A DNA stretch of 62,667 nucleotides from Rhizobium sp. BK376 (GCF_004341625.1 NZ_SLZG01000026.1:1-62667), one strand, 5' to 3'; shown: positions 18,240 to 28,163, numbered from the stretch's first letter. Translations and numbers: made by a program. Notes: a model not told the origin generated them from the letters alone.

Positions 18240-20468
18240 ATGGATGAGACGAAGATAAAGCGGCCGTTATGGATTCGCATTACCGCTTACGGCTTTGCAG
18301 CCGTGCTTTTCGCCAGCATTGCGATTGGCGGTCTCGGCTACTATCGGCAGTCTGAGATGAGCGAGCATGCGCTGCAGGCTGAGCTCGACAGCGACCTCGA
18401 CGTCTTGCAAGCGGACATGACCCAGCAAAAGCATGCCGCATCTGCCCTTGCTCTAGCGTTGGCAGGCGAGCCCGATGTCGCGGACCTCATCCAGTCGAAC
18501 GCACGCGAAAAGCTGATTGCCAGGTATTCGGCCAGCCTGCCGGCGATCACAGCGGCCAGCGGTCTGAAGCAGCTCACCATCACCGACGCCAAGGGCGTGG
18601 TCGTTGCCCGCATTCACACCCCCGAGATCTTCGGTGATTCAATCACCGGCCGTCGCAAGACGATCGCCACCGCCGTCAGCCAGGGCAAGCTCGTAGCCGG
18701 CACCGAACCCGGCCGCGTTGCACTCAGCATGTTTGGCACCGCGCCGGTTATGAAGGACGGCAAAGTGGTTGGCGTCGTTGACGTCGGCACCGAGCTTACC
18801 AATCTCTATTTCGGACCACTCGCCAAGAAGATCGATGCCGATGTGGCAGTGCACATCAAGAATGGTGACAAGTTCGACAAGCAGGCCTCGACATTTGCCG
18901 GCGATTCCATCTTGTCGCCGGACGACCTGCAGGCAGCCTTCGACGGAAAGTCCGTCCGTGAATACGATACGGTTGGCGACAAGACGTTTGCCGTCGAGGC
19001 CGTGCCGCTCTCGGATTTTTCCGGTACCAAGGTCGGCGTGCTTGAGATCGCCTCGAACGTGACCCCTCTGATGGAGGCACAGAGCCAGGCGTTCTGGACG
19101 ACGATTGCTGCGACCATCGTCGTATCGATCCTGTCGCTGATCGGCTTCCTCGTGTTTGCACGGTCCCTGGGGGGGCTCATTCGCGGTCTTACCGATACGA
19201 TGGGCCGTCTTGCTGTCGGGGACCTTGCCGCTGAAATAAAGGGCTATGGTCGTTCCGACGAGATCGGCGCCATGGCGAGCGCGCTGCAGGTCTTCAAGGA
19301 AGCCGCGAACGAGAACAAGCGTCTCGAACATGAAGCGGTCGAAGCACGGCGGGAACAGGAACTCCAGCGCGATCGCCAATCCATGATCGATAATTCCAAG
19401 GCAGAGGATCTCCGGTCCTTCGTCTACGCCATCGAAAATGGGTTCAACGCGCTGTCGGCCGGTGATTTGACCGTTCGCATGGATGGCACCGTTGCACCCG
19501 AGTTCGAGCCGATCCGGGCCAAGTTCAACGGCAGCGTCGCCGATCTCGAGCAGGCGATCGGGTCTGTAGTCGGCGCCGTCGGAACGATCCGCGGCGGACT
19601 GCAGGAGATTTCCAGCGGATCCAACGATCTTGCCAAGCGCACCGAGCAGCAGGCAGCAAGCCTCGAGGAGACGGTTGCCGCCTTGGGCCAGGTGACGGCG
19701 GCGGTCAACGAGAGCGCCAAGGGCGCCGACCAGGCCCAACAGGTGGCTGCTGCCGCCCAGCAGAAGGCCGAGCGTGGCGGCGAGATCGTCGCCAGCGCAG
19801 TCGACGCGATGGCTGCCATCGAAGGGTCCGCCGAGCAGATCAACCGGATCATCGGCGTGATCGACGAGATCGCCTTCCAGACCAACCTTCTGGCGCTGAA
19901 TGCCGGCGTCGAGGCAGCACGCGCCGGGGAAGCCGGTCGTGGCTTCGCGGTCGTGGCCCAGGAAGTGCGCGGGCTTGCACAACGCTCAGCCGATGCGGCC
20001 AAGGAGATCAAGACGCTGATTTCCACGTCCGCAACGCAGGTGAAGCGTGGCGTCGAGCTCGTGACGGCATCCGGCAAATCCCTCGACGAGATCGTCGCCG
20101 AGGTGGCGCAGATGAGCACCTTCGTCAACCAGATCACGGCAAGCACCAAGGAGCAGGCCGTCAGCCTGAGGGAAATCGCCTCTTCTGCCGATCACATGGA
20201 CAAGGTGACGCAGCAGAACGCCGCCATGGTCGAGGAAACCACCGCGGCCGCCCAGAACTTGACATCGGAAACCGGCGCATTGTCTGAAATGATGGAGCGC
20301 TTCCGCACGAGTGCCTCTGCGCCCCGTATATCGGCTCAGCGGCCTTCTGTGGCAACGCCAGCTCCGGTTCGCGCCAAGCCTGCTGCTCGCACGGTGACGC
20401 AGCTTCGCAATGTCGGCTCCGGTGGCGCGGCACTTGCGTCAAAGACGGACGACTGGGAAGAGTTTTGA
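18240..20468 (+). CDS. methyl-accepting chemotaxis protein with C-terminal pentapeptide
   Basis: This 742-residue chemoreceptor has a first membrane helix (about residues 10-30) and a periplasmic Cache-type sensor (about 31-280, with LTITDAKGVVVAR and GVVDVGTEL). A second helix (about 285-307) is followed by HAMP segments (about 310-362 and 395-450) and the cytoplasmic coiled-coil hairpin with the tip EIAFQTNLLALNAGVEAARAG. It ends DDWEEF, a tethering pentapeptide for CheR/CheB. The ATG at 18240 follows AGGAGAGG and is preferred to an upstream GTG. The ligand is unknown. It abuts repeat copy B, so it may have been the original neighbour of the amidase. Confidence 0.93.
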   Translation: MDETKIKRPLWIRITAYGFAAVLFASIAIGGLGYYRQSEMSEHALQAELDSDLDVLQADMTQQKHAASALALALAGEPDVADLIQSNAREKLIARYSASLPAITAASGLKQLTITDAKGVVVARIHTPEIFGDSITGRRKTIATAVSQGKLVAGTEPGRVALSMFGTAPVMKDGKVVGVVDVGTELTNLYFGPLAKKIDADVAVHIKNGDKFDKQASTFAGDSILSPDDLQAAFDGKSVREYDTVGDKTFAVEAVPLSDFSGTKVGVLEIASNVTPLMEAQSQAFWTTIAATIVVSILSLIGFLVFARSLGGLIRGLTDTMGRLAVGDLAAEIKGYGRSDEIGAMASALQVFKEAANENKRLEHEAVEARREQELQRDRQSMIDNSKAEDLRSFVYAIENGFNALSAGDLTVRMDGTVAPEFEPIRAKFNGSVADLEQAIGSVVGAVGTIRGGLQEISSGSNDLAKRTEQQAASLEETVAALGQVTAAVNESAKGADQAQQVAAAAQQKAERGGEIVASAVDAMAAIEGSAEQINRIIGVIDEIAFQTNLLALNAGVEAARAGEAGRGFAVVAQEVRGLAQRSADAAKEIKTLISTSATQVKRGVELVTASGKSLDEIVAEVAQMSTFVNQITASTKEQAVSLREIASSADHMDKVTQQNAAMVEETTAAAQNLTSETGALSEMMERFRTSASAPRISAQRPSVATPAPVRAKPAARTVTQLRNVGSGGAALASKTDDWEEF

Positions 20469-20474
20469 GTCGGA

Positions 20475-20502
20475 GGTTCGGTGGCACGAGTGCCACCGAA
20501 CC
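20475..20502. terminator. terminator hairpin after chemoreceptor
   Basis: GGTTCGGTGGCAC and GTGCCACCGAACC form a perfect 13-bp stem around a 2-base centre, six bases after the chemoreceptor stop. No T tract follows, but the position and stability fit transcription termination or 3'-end protection. Confidence 0.75.
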
Positions 20503-21045
20503 GTCCCAAACGTTGAGACATCCTTCATTCCTGTGGCGAAACGTGGGAACGAAGATGTCCACGGGCCGGAGAAATGCCTCCGGGTCCTGATATATCCATT
20601 CGTGCTAATCAACTTTTATTACAAAGATCGAACAAACCGGCGCGCAGAATGTGCGCCGCAATATCATTTTGCATTGCAATATTTCTAATAAAAGCGAGGT
20701 AGCCTAGCTGCGCCTCGGGACGGATTTCAAGTTCTTCCCATGAAGAACCGTAAGCTTTTGACGACAGGCTATTCTTTCACATTCAGTGAAGTCGCAATAA
20801 ATGACACAGATATGTCGCGGCCTGTCGTTCTAATACGCTTTTCGGGATAATAAAAAATCGCATATGAGAGAAGGCTTAACTTCATTTGCCCCATCTCGCG
20901 GCTGTAAAACCCCCTCTGAAATGTGGCCGCCACAAAATTTGGCTTAAAAAAACAAATTCTGACCATACACTCGTCGTTGCATAGCGCTACGTAAGCGACC
21001 GACTGCATTCCCGACCTATCGCCAAACATAAGTGGAGTCCCCTCT
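20503..21045. other. long AT-richer leader region of exoY
   Basis: This 543-base gap before exoY has only weak open frames without ribosome-binding sites. It is visibly more AT-rich than its surroundings (for example 20580-20700 and 20830-20860) and should hold the exoYFQZ promoter. No exoX-like inhibitor gene, which is found near exoY in Sinorhizobium meliloti, could be recognised here. Confidence 0.5.
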
Positions 21046-21726
21046 ATGAAGTCTGCGACACGATCGGCCAATTCGGCTTTCTTCGACGCGATTGAATCAG
21101 GCGTCTTCCCCCCAACAGGGGGAATCCTGAAACGAAGTTTCGATATCACCGTGGCCTCTCTGGCCTTAGTATTCATCAGCCCGATCTTCCTCCTGCTCGT
21201 GCTGCTGGTGAAGTTCTCTAACAAGGGGCCTGTGTTCTATGGCCACCGTCGTATCGGCCATAATGGCCAAACCTTCCGCTGCCTGAAATTCAGGACGATG
21301 GTCGTCGATGGCGATCGTGTTCTCCAGGCCTATCTTCAGGCCAATCCCAAGGCCCAGGAAGAGTGGCGGGCAACCCGCAAACTGCAGGATGATCCGCGCG
21401 TGACAGCGGTTGGAGCCGTCCTGCGCAAGCTCAGCCTTGATGAACTGCCGCAGCTCTTCAACATCATTCGCGGCGAAATGAGCATCGTCGGTCCTCGCCC
21501 CGTGGTCGAGGAAGAGCTTGAGCTCTATGAAGGTGCCGCCGTCTACTACCTGCAGTCACGTCCCGGTCTGACCGGTCTGTGGCAGGTTAGCGGCCGCAAT
21601 GACGTATCCTACGCTTCGCGCGTCGCCTTCGACACGCACTACGTCACGACATGGTCGTTGCGCAGTGACATGCTGATCATTGCAAGGACGATCCCTGCCG
21701 TCTGCTTCTCGCGCGGCAGCTACTGA
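21046..21726 (+). CDS. exoY: undecaprenyl-phosphate sugar phosphotransferase, ExoY-type
   Basis: This 226-residue inner-membrane enzyme of the bacterial sugar transferase family transfers a hexose-1-phosphate to undecaprenyl phosphate, the first step of exopolysaccharide repeat-unit assembly. It has one N-terminal hydrophobic segment (about residues 36-56), the KFRTM motif (about 85), DPRVT and the catalytic LSLDELPQLFN, then GEMSIVGPRP and PGLTGLWQVSGR. These are all hallmark motifs of ExoY/WbaP C-terminal domains. It heads a same-strand run with exoF, exoQ and exoZ, the order seen in S. meliloti. A second paralogue lies at 46138-46830. GGAG precedes the ATG. Confidence 0.93.
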   Translation: MKSATRSANSAFFDAIESGVFPPTGGILKRSFDITVASLALVFISPIFLLLVLLVKFSNKGPVFYGHRRIGHNGQTFRCLKFRTMVVDGDRVLQAYLQANPKAQEEWRATRKLQDDPRVTAVGAVLRKLSLDELPQLFNIIRGEMSIVGPRPVVEEELELYEGAAVYYLQSRPGLTGLWQVSGRNDVSYASRVAFDTHYVTTWSLRSDMLIIARTIPAVCFSRGSY

Positions 21727-21806
21727 CCGACCAGCTGTCGGCAACAAACGAGAGCTGCGGCTTCCCCGATACCGGTGGAACCGCCATCTGGAAACAGGAC
21801 AACTCT

Positions 21807-23081
21807 ATGATCGAAATTCTGCCCCGCGGTAAGCCCGCTCGCGCGCGTGCATCTGTCCGCTGCGCCTCGCTTCTGCTTTTGGGCCTTTGCACCATGACGG
21901 CGACTGCTCGCGCGGAAACTCCCACCGCGTACCATCTCGGCGTCATGGACAAGCTTCGTATCCGCGTTGCGGAATGGCAGACGGCGGACGGAACGATCCG
22001 CGACTGGTCGTCGATCAGCGGCGACTATACGGTTGGTCCGACCGGTTCGATATCGCTGCCGTTCATCGGCGAGATGTCAGCCGGCGGCAAAACCCCAGGC
22101 GAGGTAGCCGATGCGATCGGTCTCAGCTTGCAGAAGCAATTCGGCCTCAGGGACCGTCCATCGGCCTCTGTCGAGCTTTCGCAATATCGCCCGATCTACC
22201 TGTCGGGCGATGTCCAAAACCCCGGCGAATATCCCTATATCCCCAACCTGACGGTCATCAAGGCATTGAGCCTGGGCGGCGGTCTGCGTCGGGCCGATGC
22301 CGGCCAGCGCTTTGCCCGCGATTTCATCTCCGCCAAGGGCGATGCCGCCGTCTACATGGCCGAGCGGGGCCGGCTGCTGATGCGCCGCGCCAGGTTGCAG
22401 GCCGAGATGTCCGGCAAGGACCAGATCGAGATGCCGCAGCAATTGCAGTCGCTTCCGCAGGCAGCGGACATGCTGGCGAGCGAGGCGGCCCTGATGCAAT
22501 CGCGCGAAAAGCGGCTAAAGCTGCAAACGCAGGCGCTGGAAGATCTCAAGAACCTGCTTCAGAGCGAGGTGGAGACCCTCGCAAAGAAGTCGGATACGCA
22601 GAACCACCAACTCGACCTTGCCAAGGAAGATCGAGATAAGGTGGAAGATCTGGCCGAGCGGGGCCTTGCGCTCAGCGCTCGCAAGCTCACCGCAGAACAG
22701 CGGGCTGCCGACCTCGAAGCCGCACTGCTCGATATCGACACGAACTCGCTGAAGGCCAAGCAGGATATCAGCAAGGCCAATCAGGACGAGATCACCCTGC
22801 GCAACGACTGGGACAATCAGCTTGCCCAGGAAATGCAGGATACCGATACCCAGCTCGAATCCCTGCAGCTGAAGCTCTCCACCAGCCAGGCACTGATGCA
22901 GGAAGCCGTCGCCCAGTCTGCCGATGCGTCTAATCTGGGCGCGGATGGCAAGGGTGTGAACATCGAGTACAGCATCGTGCGCGAGCAGGACGGCCAGACC
23001 AAGGAGATCCCGGCGCAGGAGAACACCGAGGTTCTCCCGGGCGACCTGATCAAGGCTAGCTCCGGCCTTTACATGCGCTGA
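21807..23081 (+). CDS. exoF: exopolysaccharide export/biosynthesis protein ExoF
   Basis: This 424-residue periplasmic protein has a signal peptide ending near residue 37 (TARA-ET). A polysaccharide export (Wza-like) domain follows at about 38-115, opening YHLGVMDKLRIRV with GPTGSISLPFIGE. An SLBB-like beta-grasp segment (YLSGDVQNPGEYPY, about 130-160) and a long coiled coil (about 225-375) complete it. In S. meliloti ExoF is needed with ExoY for the first glucosyl-lipid step and probably couples synthesis to export. The ATG has AGGACAA upstream. Thirteen bases separate it from exoQ. Confidence 0.88.
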   Translation: MIEILPRGKPARARASVRCASLLLLGLCTMTATARAETPTAYHLGVMDKLRIRVAEWQTADGTIRDWSSISGDYTVGPTGSISLPFIGEMSAGGKTPGEVADAIGLSLQKQFGLRDRPSASVELSQYRPIYLSGDVQNPGEYPYIPNLTVIKALSLGGGLRRADAGQRFARDFISAKGDAAVYMAERGRLLMRRARLQAEMSGKDQIEMPQQLQSLPQAADMLASEAALMQSREKRLKLQTQALEDLKNLLQSEVETLAKKSDTQNHQLDLAKEDRDKVEDLAERGLALSARKLTAEQRAADLEAALLDIDTNSLKAKQDISKANQDEITLRNDWDNQLAQEMQDTDTQLESLQLKLSTSQALMQEAVAQSADASNLGADGKGVNIEYSIVREQDGQTKEIPAQENTEVLPGDLIKASSGLYMR

Positions 23082-23093
23082 CGGGGGCCCCAG

Positions 23094-24362
23094 ATGCGGA
23101 TTGCGAAGTCGATCATCGTCGAGCCTAGCCAGAACCTCGCCTATGGGGTGGTGGCGCTTGCGCTGTCCTTTTTCGTCTTCGCCTATTCCAGCTGGTTCGG
23201 GCAACCCTCGATCCTGCTTTACTACGCGCTTTGGTTTCCGCTGATCCTCATCGATTATCGCAATGTTCTAGGAAACTATCGAAAATACGGCTGGATATTT
23301 GCCTTTGGCATATTCACCTGCCTGACGATCTTCTGGTCGGCGGCACCGCCAGTCACGGCCCGTGCCGCCATCCAGTATATGACGCATATCATCTGCGCGC
23401 TGATTGCGATGCGCGTGCTGGATATCCGCTCCATGACGCTCGGCGGCGTTGCCGGGGTCGGACTGGTGCTGATCTACTCGCTGCTGTTCGGATATTATTC
23501 CTACGATGCGCTCGACGGCACCTTCAGCTTCGTCGGTGCGTTCGATTCCAAGAACCAGCTCGGCCTCTACGCTTCGCTCGGCATCTTCTTCTGCTTTGCC
23601 GCCATCTTTATCCTCGGCGAGCGGCGTATGTTGTGGCTGGGCGGTTGCGGCATTGTCGGCCTGATGTCCGCCTATTGCCTTATGGCATGCCAATCTGCGA
23701 CCTCTGTCATCACGACCGCCGCCGTGCTGGCATTGCTGACCGGAATGCGCGTCATCCTTTTCCTGTCGCCGCAACAGAGAAAGCTGCTCTTTACGGCGGG
23801 CGCGACAGCCTTGGTCATTCTTGCGGTTGCAGGCGTCTATCTGGGGGCGGTCGACGCGATTCTCGGCGTCTTCGGCAAGGATTCGACGCTGACCGGCCGC
23901 ACCTACCTGTGGCAGCAGGGCATCGAGGCAGCGAGCCGAAGCCCGTTCATCGGCATCGGCTACCAGGCCTTCTGGGTGCAGGGCTTCAGTGAGCCGGAGC
24001 GCCTGTGGGAAGAATTCTTCATCACCTCACGCGCGGGCTTTCATTTCCACAACACCTATATCGAGACCACCGTCGAGACCGGCCTCATTGGTGTGACTTT
24101 GCTCGCGTTGGTGCTGATCGTCGCCCTTTTCGGCCATCTGAAGCGGCTGCTGAGTGATATGCGAAACAACGAATCCTATATTCTCTTCGGAATATCGGCG
24201 CTGCTGCTCGTGCGCTCCTTCGTCGAGATCGATATTCTCAATCCCTATCACGTCGGCTCGTTTCTCCTGTATTTCACGGCGGGAAAGCTCACCGTAGCGA
24301 GAGCCAAGACCAACATCCCGTCAATCACCTATTACGATCAGATCGAGATGGCTCGATCGTAA
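23094..24362 (+). CDS. exoQ: polysaccharide polymerase ExoQ (Wzy/O-antigen ligase family)
   Basis: This 422-residue integral membrane protein has 10-12 hydrophobic helices and a periplasmic loop of the Wzy_C type with the conserved LTGRTYLWQQGIEAASRSPF followed by GIGYQAFW. This pattern (TGRTxLW, GxGY) marks O-antigen ligase/polymerase proteins. ExoQ polymerises lipid-linked repeat units and is needed for high-molecular-weight succinoglycan in S. meliloti. It sits directly after exoF on the same transcript. Confidence 0.9.
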   Translation: MRIAKSIIVEPSQNLAYGVVALALSFFVFAYSSWFGQPSILLYYALWFPLILIDYRNVLGNYRKYGWIFAFGIFTCLTIFWSAAPPVTARAAIQYMTHIICALIAMRVLDIRSMTLGGVAGVGLVLIYSLLFGYYSYDALDGTFSFVGAFDSKNQLGLYASLGIFFCFAAIFILGERRMLWLGGCGIVGLMSAYCLMACQSATSVITTAAVLALLTGMRVILFLSPQQRKLLFTAGATALVILAVAGVYLGAVDAILGVFGKDSTLTGRTYLWQQGIEAASRSPFIGIGYQAFWVQGFSEPERLWEEFFITSRAGFHFHNTYIETTVETGLIGVTLLALVLIVALFGHLKRLLSDMRNNESYILFGISALLLVRSFVEIDILNPYHVGSFLLYFTAGKLTVARAKTNIPSITYYDQIEMARS

Positions 24363-24432
24363 GATCGCGCCCGACATCGTCGTTCCGGAAAGCAGCGCAG
24401 GGGAACCGACCTATTATGCCGTGGTATCATGC

Positions 24433-25434
24433 ATGAAAACCCTTTTCGGGATCCAATATTTGCGCGCTTTCGCAGCTCTTGCGGTGGTCGTTTTTCATGC
24501 CGCTGAGCGTACCGGCGGGCAATTCCGGATAGGCGCAGCCGGCGTTGACGTCTTCTTCGTCATCAGCGGATTCATCATGTGGGTCATGAGCGCGCGCCGC
24601 CCGGTAACGCCCCTGCGCTTCGCTGTCGACCGCATTCAACGTATTGCACCCTCCTATTGGATCGTGACTGCGATCATGCTCGCCGGCGCAGTCGTCAGCC
24701 TGTTTCCGAACATGAGGCTGACTGCAGACCATATTCTCGGGTCATTCCTGTTCATCCCGGTCCGTTCGCCGAGCAATGGCGAGATATGGCCTGTCCTGGT
24801 GCAGGGATGGACGTTGAATTTCGAGATGTTCTTCTATGCGATCTTTGCGATCGCGCTCTTTTTGCCGCGACGGTTCCAATTGCCGTTCATCGGCAGCATC
24901 TTTGCCGTTCTCGTGGGGCTGGGCCTGTGGCTCCACCCTCAATCGCCGGTCTGGTTCACCTATACGCGGCCGATCATATTCGAGTTCGTCGCCGGCATCG
25001 TGCTCGCACAATTGTGGCTGACGGGAAAAATACCGAACGGAAGCTTCGGACTGCCTTTCATCGCCATTGGCCTATGCGGGTTTGCGGCGATCTATTTTCT
25101 GCAATTGGATTTCAATGAATTCAGCTGCGGCCCGCTTGCCTTCGCGCTCGTGCTTGGCATCGTTTCTCTCGAAGGCGGAGGCAAATTGCCGAGCATCCGG
25201 CCGCTCACCTATCTCGGCAACGCGTCCTATTCGATCTATCTCTGGCATACGCTTGCGATCTCGGTGATCGCGAAATTTGCGGTTTCGCACAATGTGCCGC
25301 CTGACGTGGCGACGCTTCTATCCGCCATTCTCGGCACGATCTTCGGTGTCATTGCATATGAGGCGGTCGAAAAGCCGCTGCGGACCGTCTTCAAATCGCT
25401 ATCCTGGCGGCGCTCTCGTCCGTCGCCTGCCTGA
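24433..25434 (+). CDS. exoZ: acyltransferase 3 family exopolysaccharide acetyltransferase
   Basis: This 333-residue membrane acyltransferase of family 3 probably O-acetylates the exopolysaccharide repeat. The N-terminal signature IQYLRAFAALAVVVFHA carries the family histidine and RxxA pattern, GVDVFFVISGFIMW follows, and about ten hydrophobic helices fill the rest. YSIYLWHTL near residue 277 is also typical. ExoZ acetylates succinoglycan in S. meliloti, and its place as last gene of exoYFQZ supports the name. The ATG at 24433 (MKTLFG) is preferred over a GTG four codons earlier because the family begins there. Confidence 0.87.
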   Translation: MKTLFGIQYLRAFAALAVVVFHAAERTGGQFRIGAAGVDVFFVISGFIMWVMSARRPVTPLRFAVDRIQRIAPSYWIVTAIMLAGAVVSLFPNMRLTADHILGSFLFIPVRSPSNGEIWPVLVQGWTLNFEMFFYAIFAIALFLPRRFQLPFIGSIFAVLVGLGLWLHPQSPVWFTYTRPIIFEFVAGIVLAQLWLTGKIPNGSFGLPFIAIGLCGFAAIYFLQLDFNEFSCGPLAFALVLGIVSLEGGGKLPSIRPLTYLGNASYSIYLWHTLAISVIAKFAVSHNVPPDVATLLSAILGTIFGVIAYEAVEKPLRTVFKSLSWRRSRPSPA

Positions 25435-25470
25435 TTGGACAGCAATGCGGGATCGGTATCTGGCTTAGGA

Positions 25471-25492
25471 GACCGGCGGCTACCCGCCGGTC
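25471..25492. terminator. bidirectional terminator hairpin
   Basis: GACCGGCGG-ctac-CCGCCGGTC is a 9-bp perfect stem with a four-base loop followed by CCTTTGTCGTTT on the plus strand. It lies between exoZ and the convergent sugar permease and can serve both transcripts. Confidence 0.8.
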
Positions 25493-25515
25493 CCTTTGTC
25501 GTTTGTTCCGCGGTG

Positions 25516-26487
25516 TCACATGCGCCGGCGGCGCAGCTGGTCGAAATAGACGATCAGGATGATCAGCGCGCCTGTTATGATGCGCTGCCAGAAGGAATTG
25601 ACGTTCAGAAGGTTCGCACCGTTGTTTATGGTCGCCAGGATGAAGGCGCCAATCAACGGCCCGTGGATCGAACCGATCGCGCCGAAAAGGCTGGTGCCGC
25701 CGATAACCGACGATGCGATTGCCTGCAGTTCCCAGCCGTCCGCCTGGGTGGCATTGCCGATGCCGATGCGCGAGGCGAGCAATACGCCGACGAAGGCGGC
25801 ACAGGTCGCTGACAGGATGTAGGCGAGGTAGATGATGAGATCGACCTTTACGCCGGAAAGGCGCGCGGCTTCGCGATTGGAACCGACCGAGAAGAGATAG
25901 CGGCCCCAGCGGCTCAAATGCAGGAAGATGTAGCCGGGGATCGCGACAAGGATCACCATCCAGAACAGGCTCGGAATGCCGAGGAAATTGGCCGTTGCGA
26001 AATTGGTAAAGTCGTCGTTGGTGATGCTGATCGTCGACCCATTGGTGATCACAAGGCCGATGCCGCGCAGTGCCGTCAGCGTCGCCAAGGTGATGATGAA
26101 GGGCGGCAAGCCCATCTTCACGATGCCAAAGCCGTGAAACGCGCCAATTGCTGCGCCCAGAAGCAAGGTGAGGATGATTGATAGCCAGACCGGCACGCCG
26201 GCCTGGATCAGCCAGGCGATGATGACGCCGGTAAAGCCGACGATTGCGCCGACGGAGAGGTCGATGCCGGCGGTGATGATGACGAAGGTCTGGCCGACCG
26301 CAAGGATTGCCGTCATCGAACCCTGGCGAAGCAGGTTCGAGATATTCAGCGGCGTCCAGAAGCTAGTCGTCCACACACCCAGAAGGAGCCAGAGGAAAAG
26401 CAGCAGCCCGACGAGCGTCAGGCTGAAGAGAATGTTCATCCTTTTGCGTGGGGCCGGGGCGGCGTTTTCGGCGGAGCTGATTGTCAT
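25516..26487 (-). CDS. sugar ABC transporter permease (RbsC-like)
   Basis: This 323-residue inner-membrane permease belongs to the carbohydrate uptake-2 (CUT2) class. It has eight to ten helices and the family segments ITAGIDLSVGAIVGFTG (about residues 71-87) and FGIVKMGLPPFIITLATL. SVIGGTSLFGAIGS, near the C-terminus, is also typical. It forms the membrane channel with the ATPase upstream, and the ligand comes from the binding protein at 28164-29153. A strong AGAGGAGG site precedes the ATG. It is the last gene of the minus-strand operon. Confidence 0.93.
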   Translation of the reverse strand: MTISSAENAAPAPRKRMNILFSLTLVGLLLFLWLLLGVWTTSFWTPLNISNLLRQGSMTAILAVGQTFVIITAGIDLSVGAIVGFTGVIIAWLIQAGVPVWLSIILTLLLGAAIGAFHGFGIVKMGLPPFIITLATLTALRGIGLVITNGSTISITNDDFTNFATANFLGIPSLFWMVILVAIPGYIFLHLSRWGRYLFSVGSNREAARLSGVKVDLIIYLAYILSATCAAFVGVLLASRIGIGNATQADGWELQAIASSVIGGTSLFGAIGSIHGPLIGAFILATINNGANLLNVNSFWQRIITGALIILIVYFDQLRRRRM

Positions 26488-26514
26488 GGAATTCCTCCTC
26501 TTATTATATTTGTC

Positions 26515-28068
26515 TCAAACGCCGATGGCTTCGCCGAGGACTTCCTCGTGCGATGACTTGTGGTAGTCGTGGCTCGCGACGAGCTGGCCGCCGCGGAAGA
26601 CGTGCAGCCGATCCGCCAGCTCGTAGACTTCAGGCAGGTAGGACGAGATCAGGATGATGCCTGCTCCATCCTTCAAAAGCTTGGCGAACAGGCGATAGAT
26701 TTCCGCCTTGGTGCCGACGTCGACGCCGACGGTCGGCTCGTCGAAGATGAAGAGCTTTGCACCATGGCTCAGCCATTTGCCGATCACGACCTTCTGCTGA
26801 TTGCCGCCCGACATGCTCGATACAGGAACGCGCCGGCTCGGCGTCTTGATGCTCAGGTCCTTGATCTGCCGGTCGGCATTGGCCGCCTCTTCGCCGTGGT
26901 TGATGATGGGGCCGCGGCTGAGCCGCTTGAAGATCGGCAGATTGATGTTGAGCCCGATCGGCAGGTTGAGGCAGAGCCCCTGGTCGCGCCGGCTCTCCGG
27001 AGCAAGTGCGATGCCGAGCTTCATGGCGTCGCTTTCGTGACGGATATCGACCTTCTTGCCTTGCCAGTAGATCTCGCCCGCAGACAGCGGTTGACGTCCA
27101 TAAAGGCCCAGAGCGAATTCGCTGCGGCCGGCGCCGATCAGCCCGTAGAGCCCGACGATCTCTCCGGCGCGGACGCTCAGCGACACATCCGCGAAGCCAG
27201 GACCGGACAGTCCGCGTGCCTCAAGGAGGGTTTCGCCAATCGGAATCTCTTCCTTGTGATAGATCTGCTCGATCGAGCGATTGATCATCAGCGCGATCAA
27301 CTCGTCGTCATTGGTCTCTGAAATGTTGCGCGTGCCGACATGGGTGCCGTCGCGCAGTACGGAGACGCGATCGGCAAGCTCGAAGACTTCTTCCATGCGA
27401 TGGCTGATGTAGACGATAGTCACACCTTCGCTCTGAAGGCGGCGGATGAGCTTGAACAACTGGGCGGATTCCTGCCGCGTCAGATAGGCAGTCGGCTCAT
27501 CGAAGATCAGAAATTGCGTGCCGCGCATCGCCGCCCGCGCGGTTGCGACCAGCTGCTGCTGGCCGATCGTCAGGGAGCTGAGCGGAACGGCAGCGGGCAG
27601 ACCGAAGCCGAGGTCGTTCAGGACGGTTTGCGCCGCCTTTTCCATGTCGCGTTTGCGCATCAGACCGAAGCGGTTCATCTCGTCGCCGAGAAAGAGGTTT
27701 GCAGCGACGGTCAGGTGGGGGCAGAGCACCACTTCCTGATGCACAGCGTTTATGCCCCTTGCGATCGCCTCGTTCGGCGTTGCCAATTGAACCGGATGGC
27801 CGCACCAGTAAATCTCGCCGGCGGTGCGCCGGATGACACCGGTCAGAAGCTTGATCAGCGTAGACTTCCCAGCGCCGTTCTCGCCGACGATCGCGTGAAT
27901 CTCTCCCGCCAGGAAGGTGATGGTCGCTGGCTTTAGTGCCTGGACGTAGCCGTAGTTCTTCTGGAGGCCTCTGAGCTCTAGAATGGGCGAACCTGCCGGA
28001 ATGCGCGACGCCTCTGTCCGCTCCGCGCTGTCATCATGGCGGTGACTGATCTCTTCGAGGTTGGCCAT
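26515..28068 (-). CDS. sugar ABC transporter ATP-binding protein (RbsA-like)
   Basis: This 517-residue protein carries two fused nucleotide-binding domains. The first has Walker A GENGAGKST at 63-71, signature LTIGQQQ and Walker B FLIFDEPTAYL. The second has the altered Walker A GLIGAGRSE, signature SGGNQQK and Walker B LFIFDEPTVGVDVG. An asymmetric pair of this kind is normal for CUT2 importers. An N-terminal extension of about 25 residues precedes the first domain. Its ATG follows GATAGGAG. It energises uptake of the same unknown sugar as its neighbours. Confidence 0.94.
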   Translation of the reverse strand: MANLEEISHRHDDSAERTEASRIPAGSPILELRGLQKNYGYVQALKPATITFLAGEIHAIVGENGAGKSTLIKLLTGVIRRTAGEIYWCGHPVQLATPNEAIARGINAVHQEVVLCPHLTVAANLFLGDEMNRFGLMRKRDMEKAAQTVLNDLGFGLPAAVPLSSLTIGQQQLVATARAAMRGTQFLIFDEPTAYLTRQESAQLFKLIRRLQSEGVTIVYISHRMEEVFELADRVSVLRDGTHVGTRNISETNDDELIALMINRSIEQIYHKEEIPIGETLLEARGLSGPGFADVSLSVRAGEIVGLYGLIGAGRSEFALGLYGRQPLSAGEIYWQGKKVDIRHESDAMKLGIALAPESRRDQGLCLNLPIGLNINLPIFKRLSRGPIINHGEEAANADRQIKDLSIKTPSRRVPVSSMSGGNQQKVVIGKWLSHGAKLFIFDEPTVGVDVGTKAEIYRLFAKLLKDGAGIILISSYLPEVYELADRLHVFRGGQLVASHDYHKSSHEEVLGEAIGV

Positions 28069-28128
28069 GGAATACTCCTATCTCGCCGAACATGCGCCCG
28101 GCTCCCAAGAACATCGGAGGTAAAGGGA

Positions 28129-28157
28129 ATGCCGTGCCCTTTGGAAGAGCACGGCAT
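28129..28157 (-). promoter_or_regulatory. stem-loop between binding protein and ATPase genes
   Basis: ATGCCGTGC and GCACGGCAT form a perfect 9-bp stem just after the binding-protein stop. Intercistronic stem-loops at this place in ABC operons often stabilise the upstream message so that the binding protein is made in excess. That role is inferred. Confidence 0.6.
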
Positions 28158-28163
28158 CGTTCG

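Noticed and set aside
20769..21224. 151-codon minus-strand frame overlapping the exoY start
   Set aside because: It covers the exoY leader and N-terminus in antisense and is not like ExoX or any family I know; probably chance.
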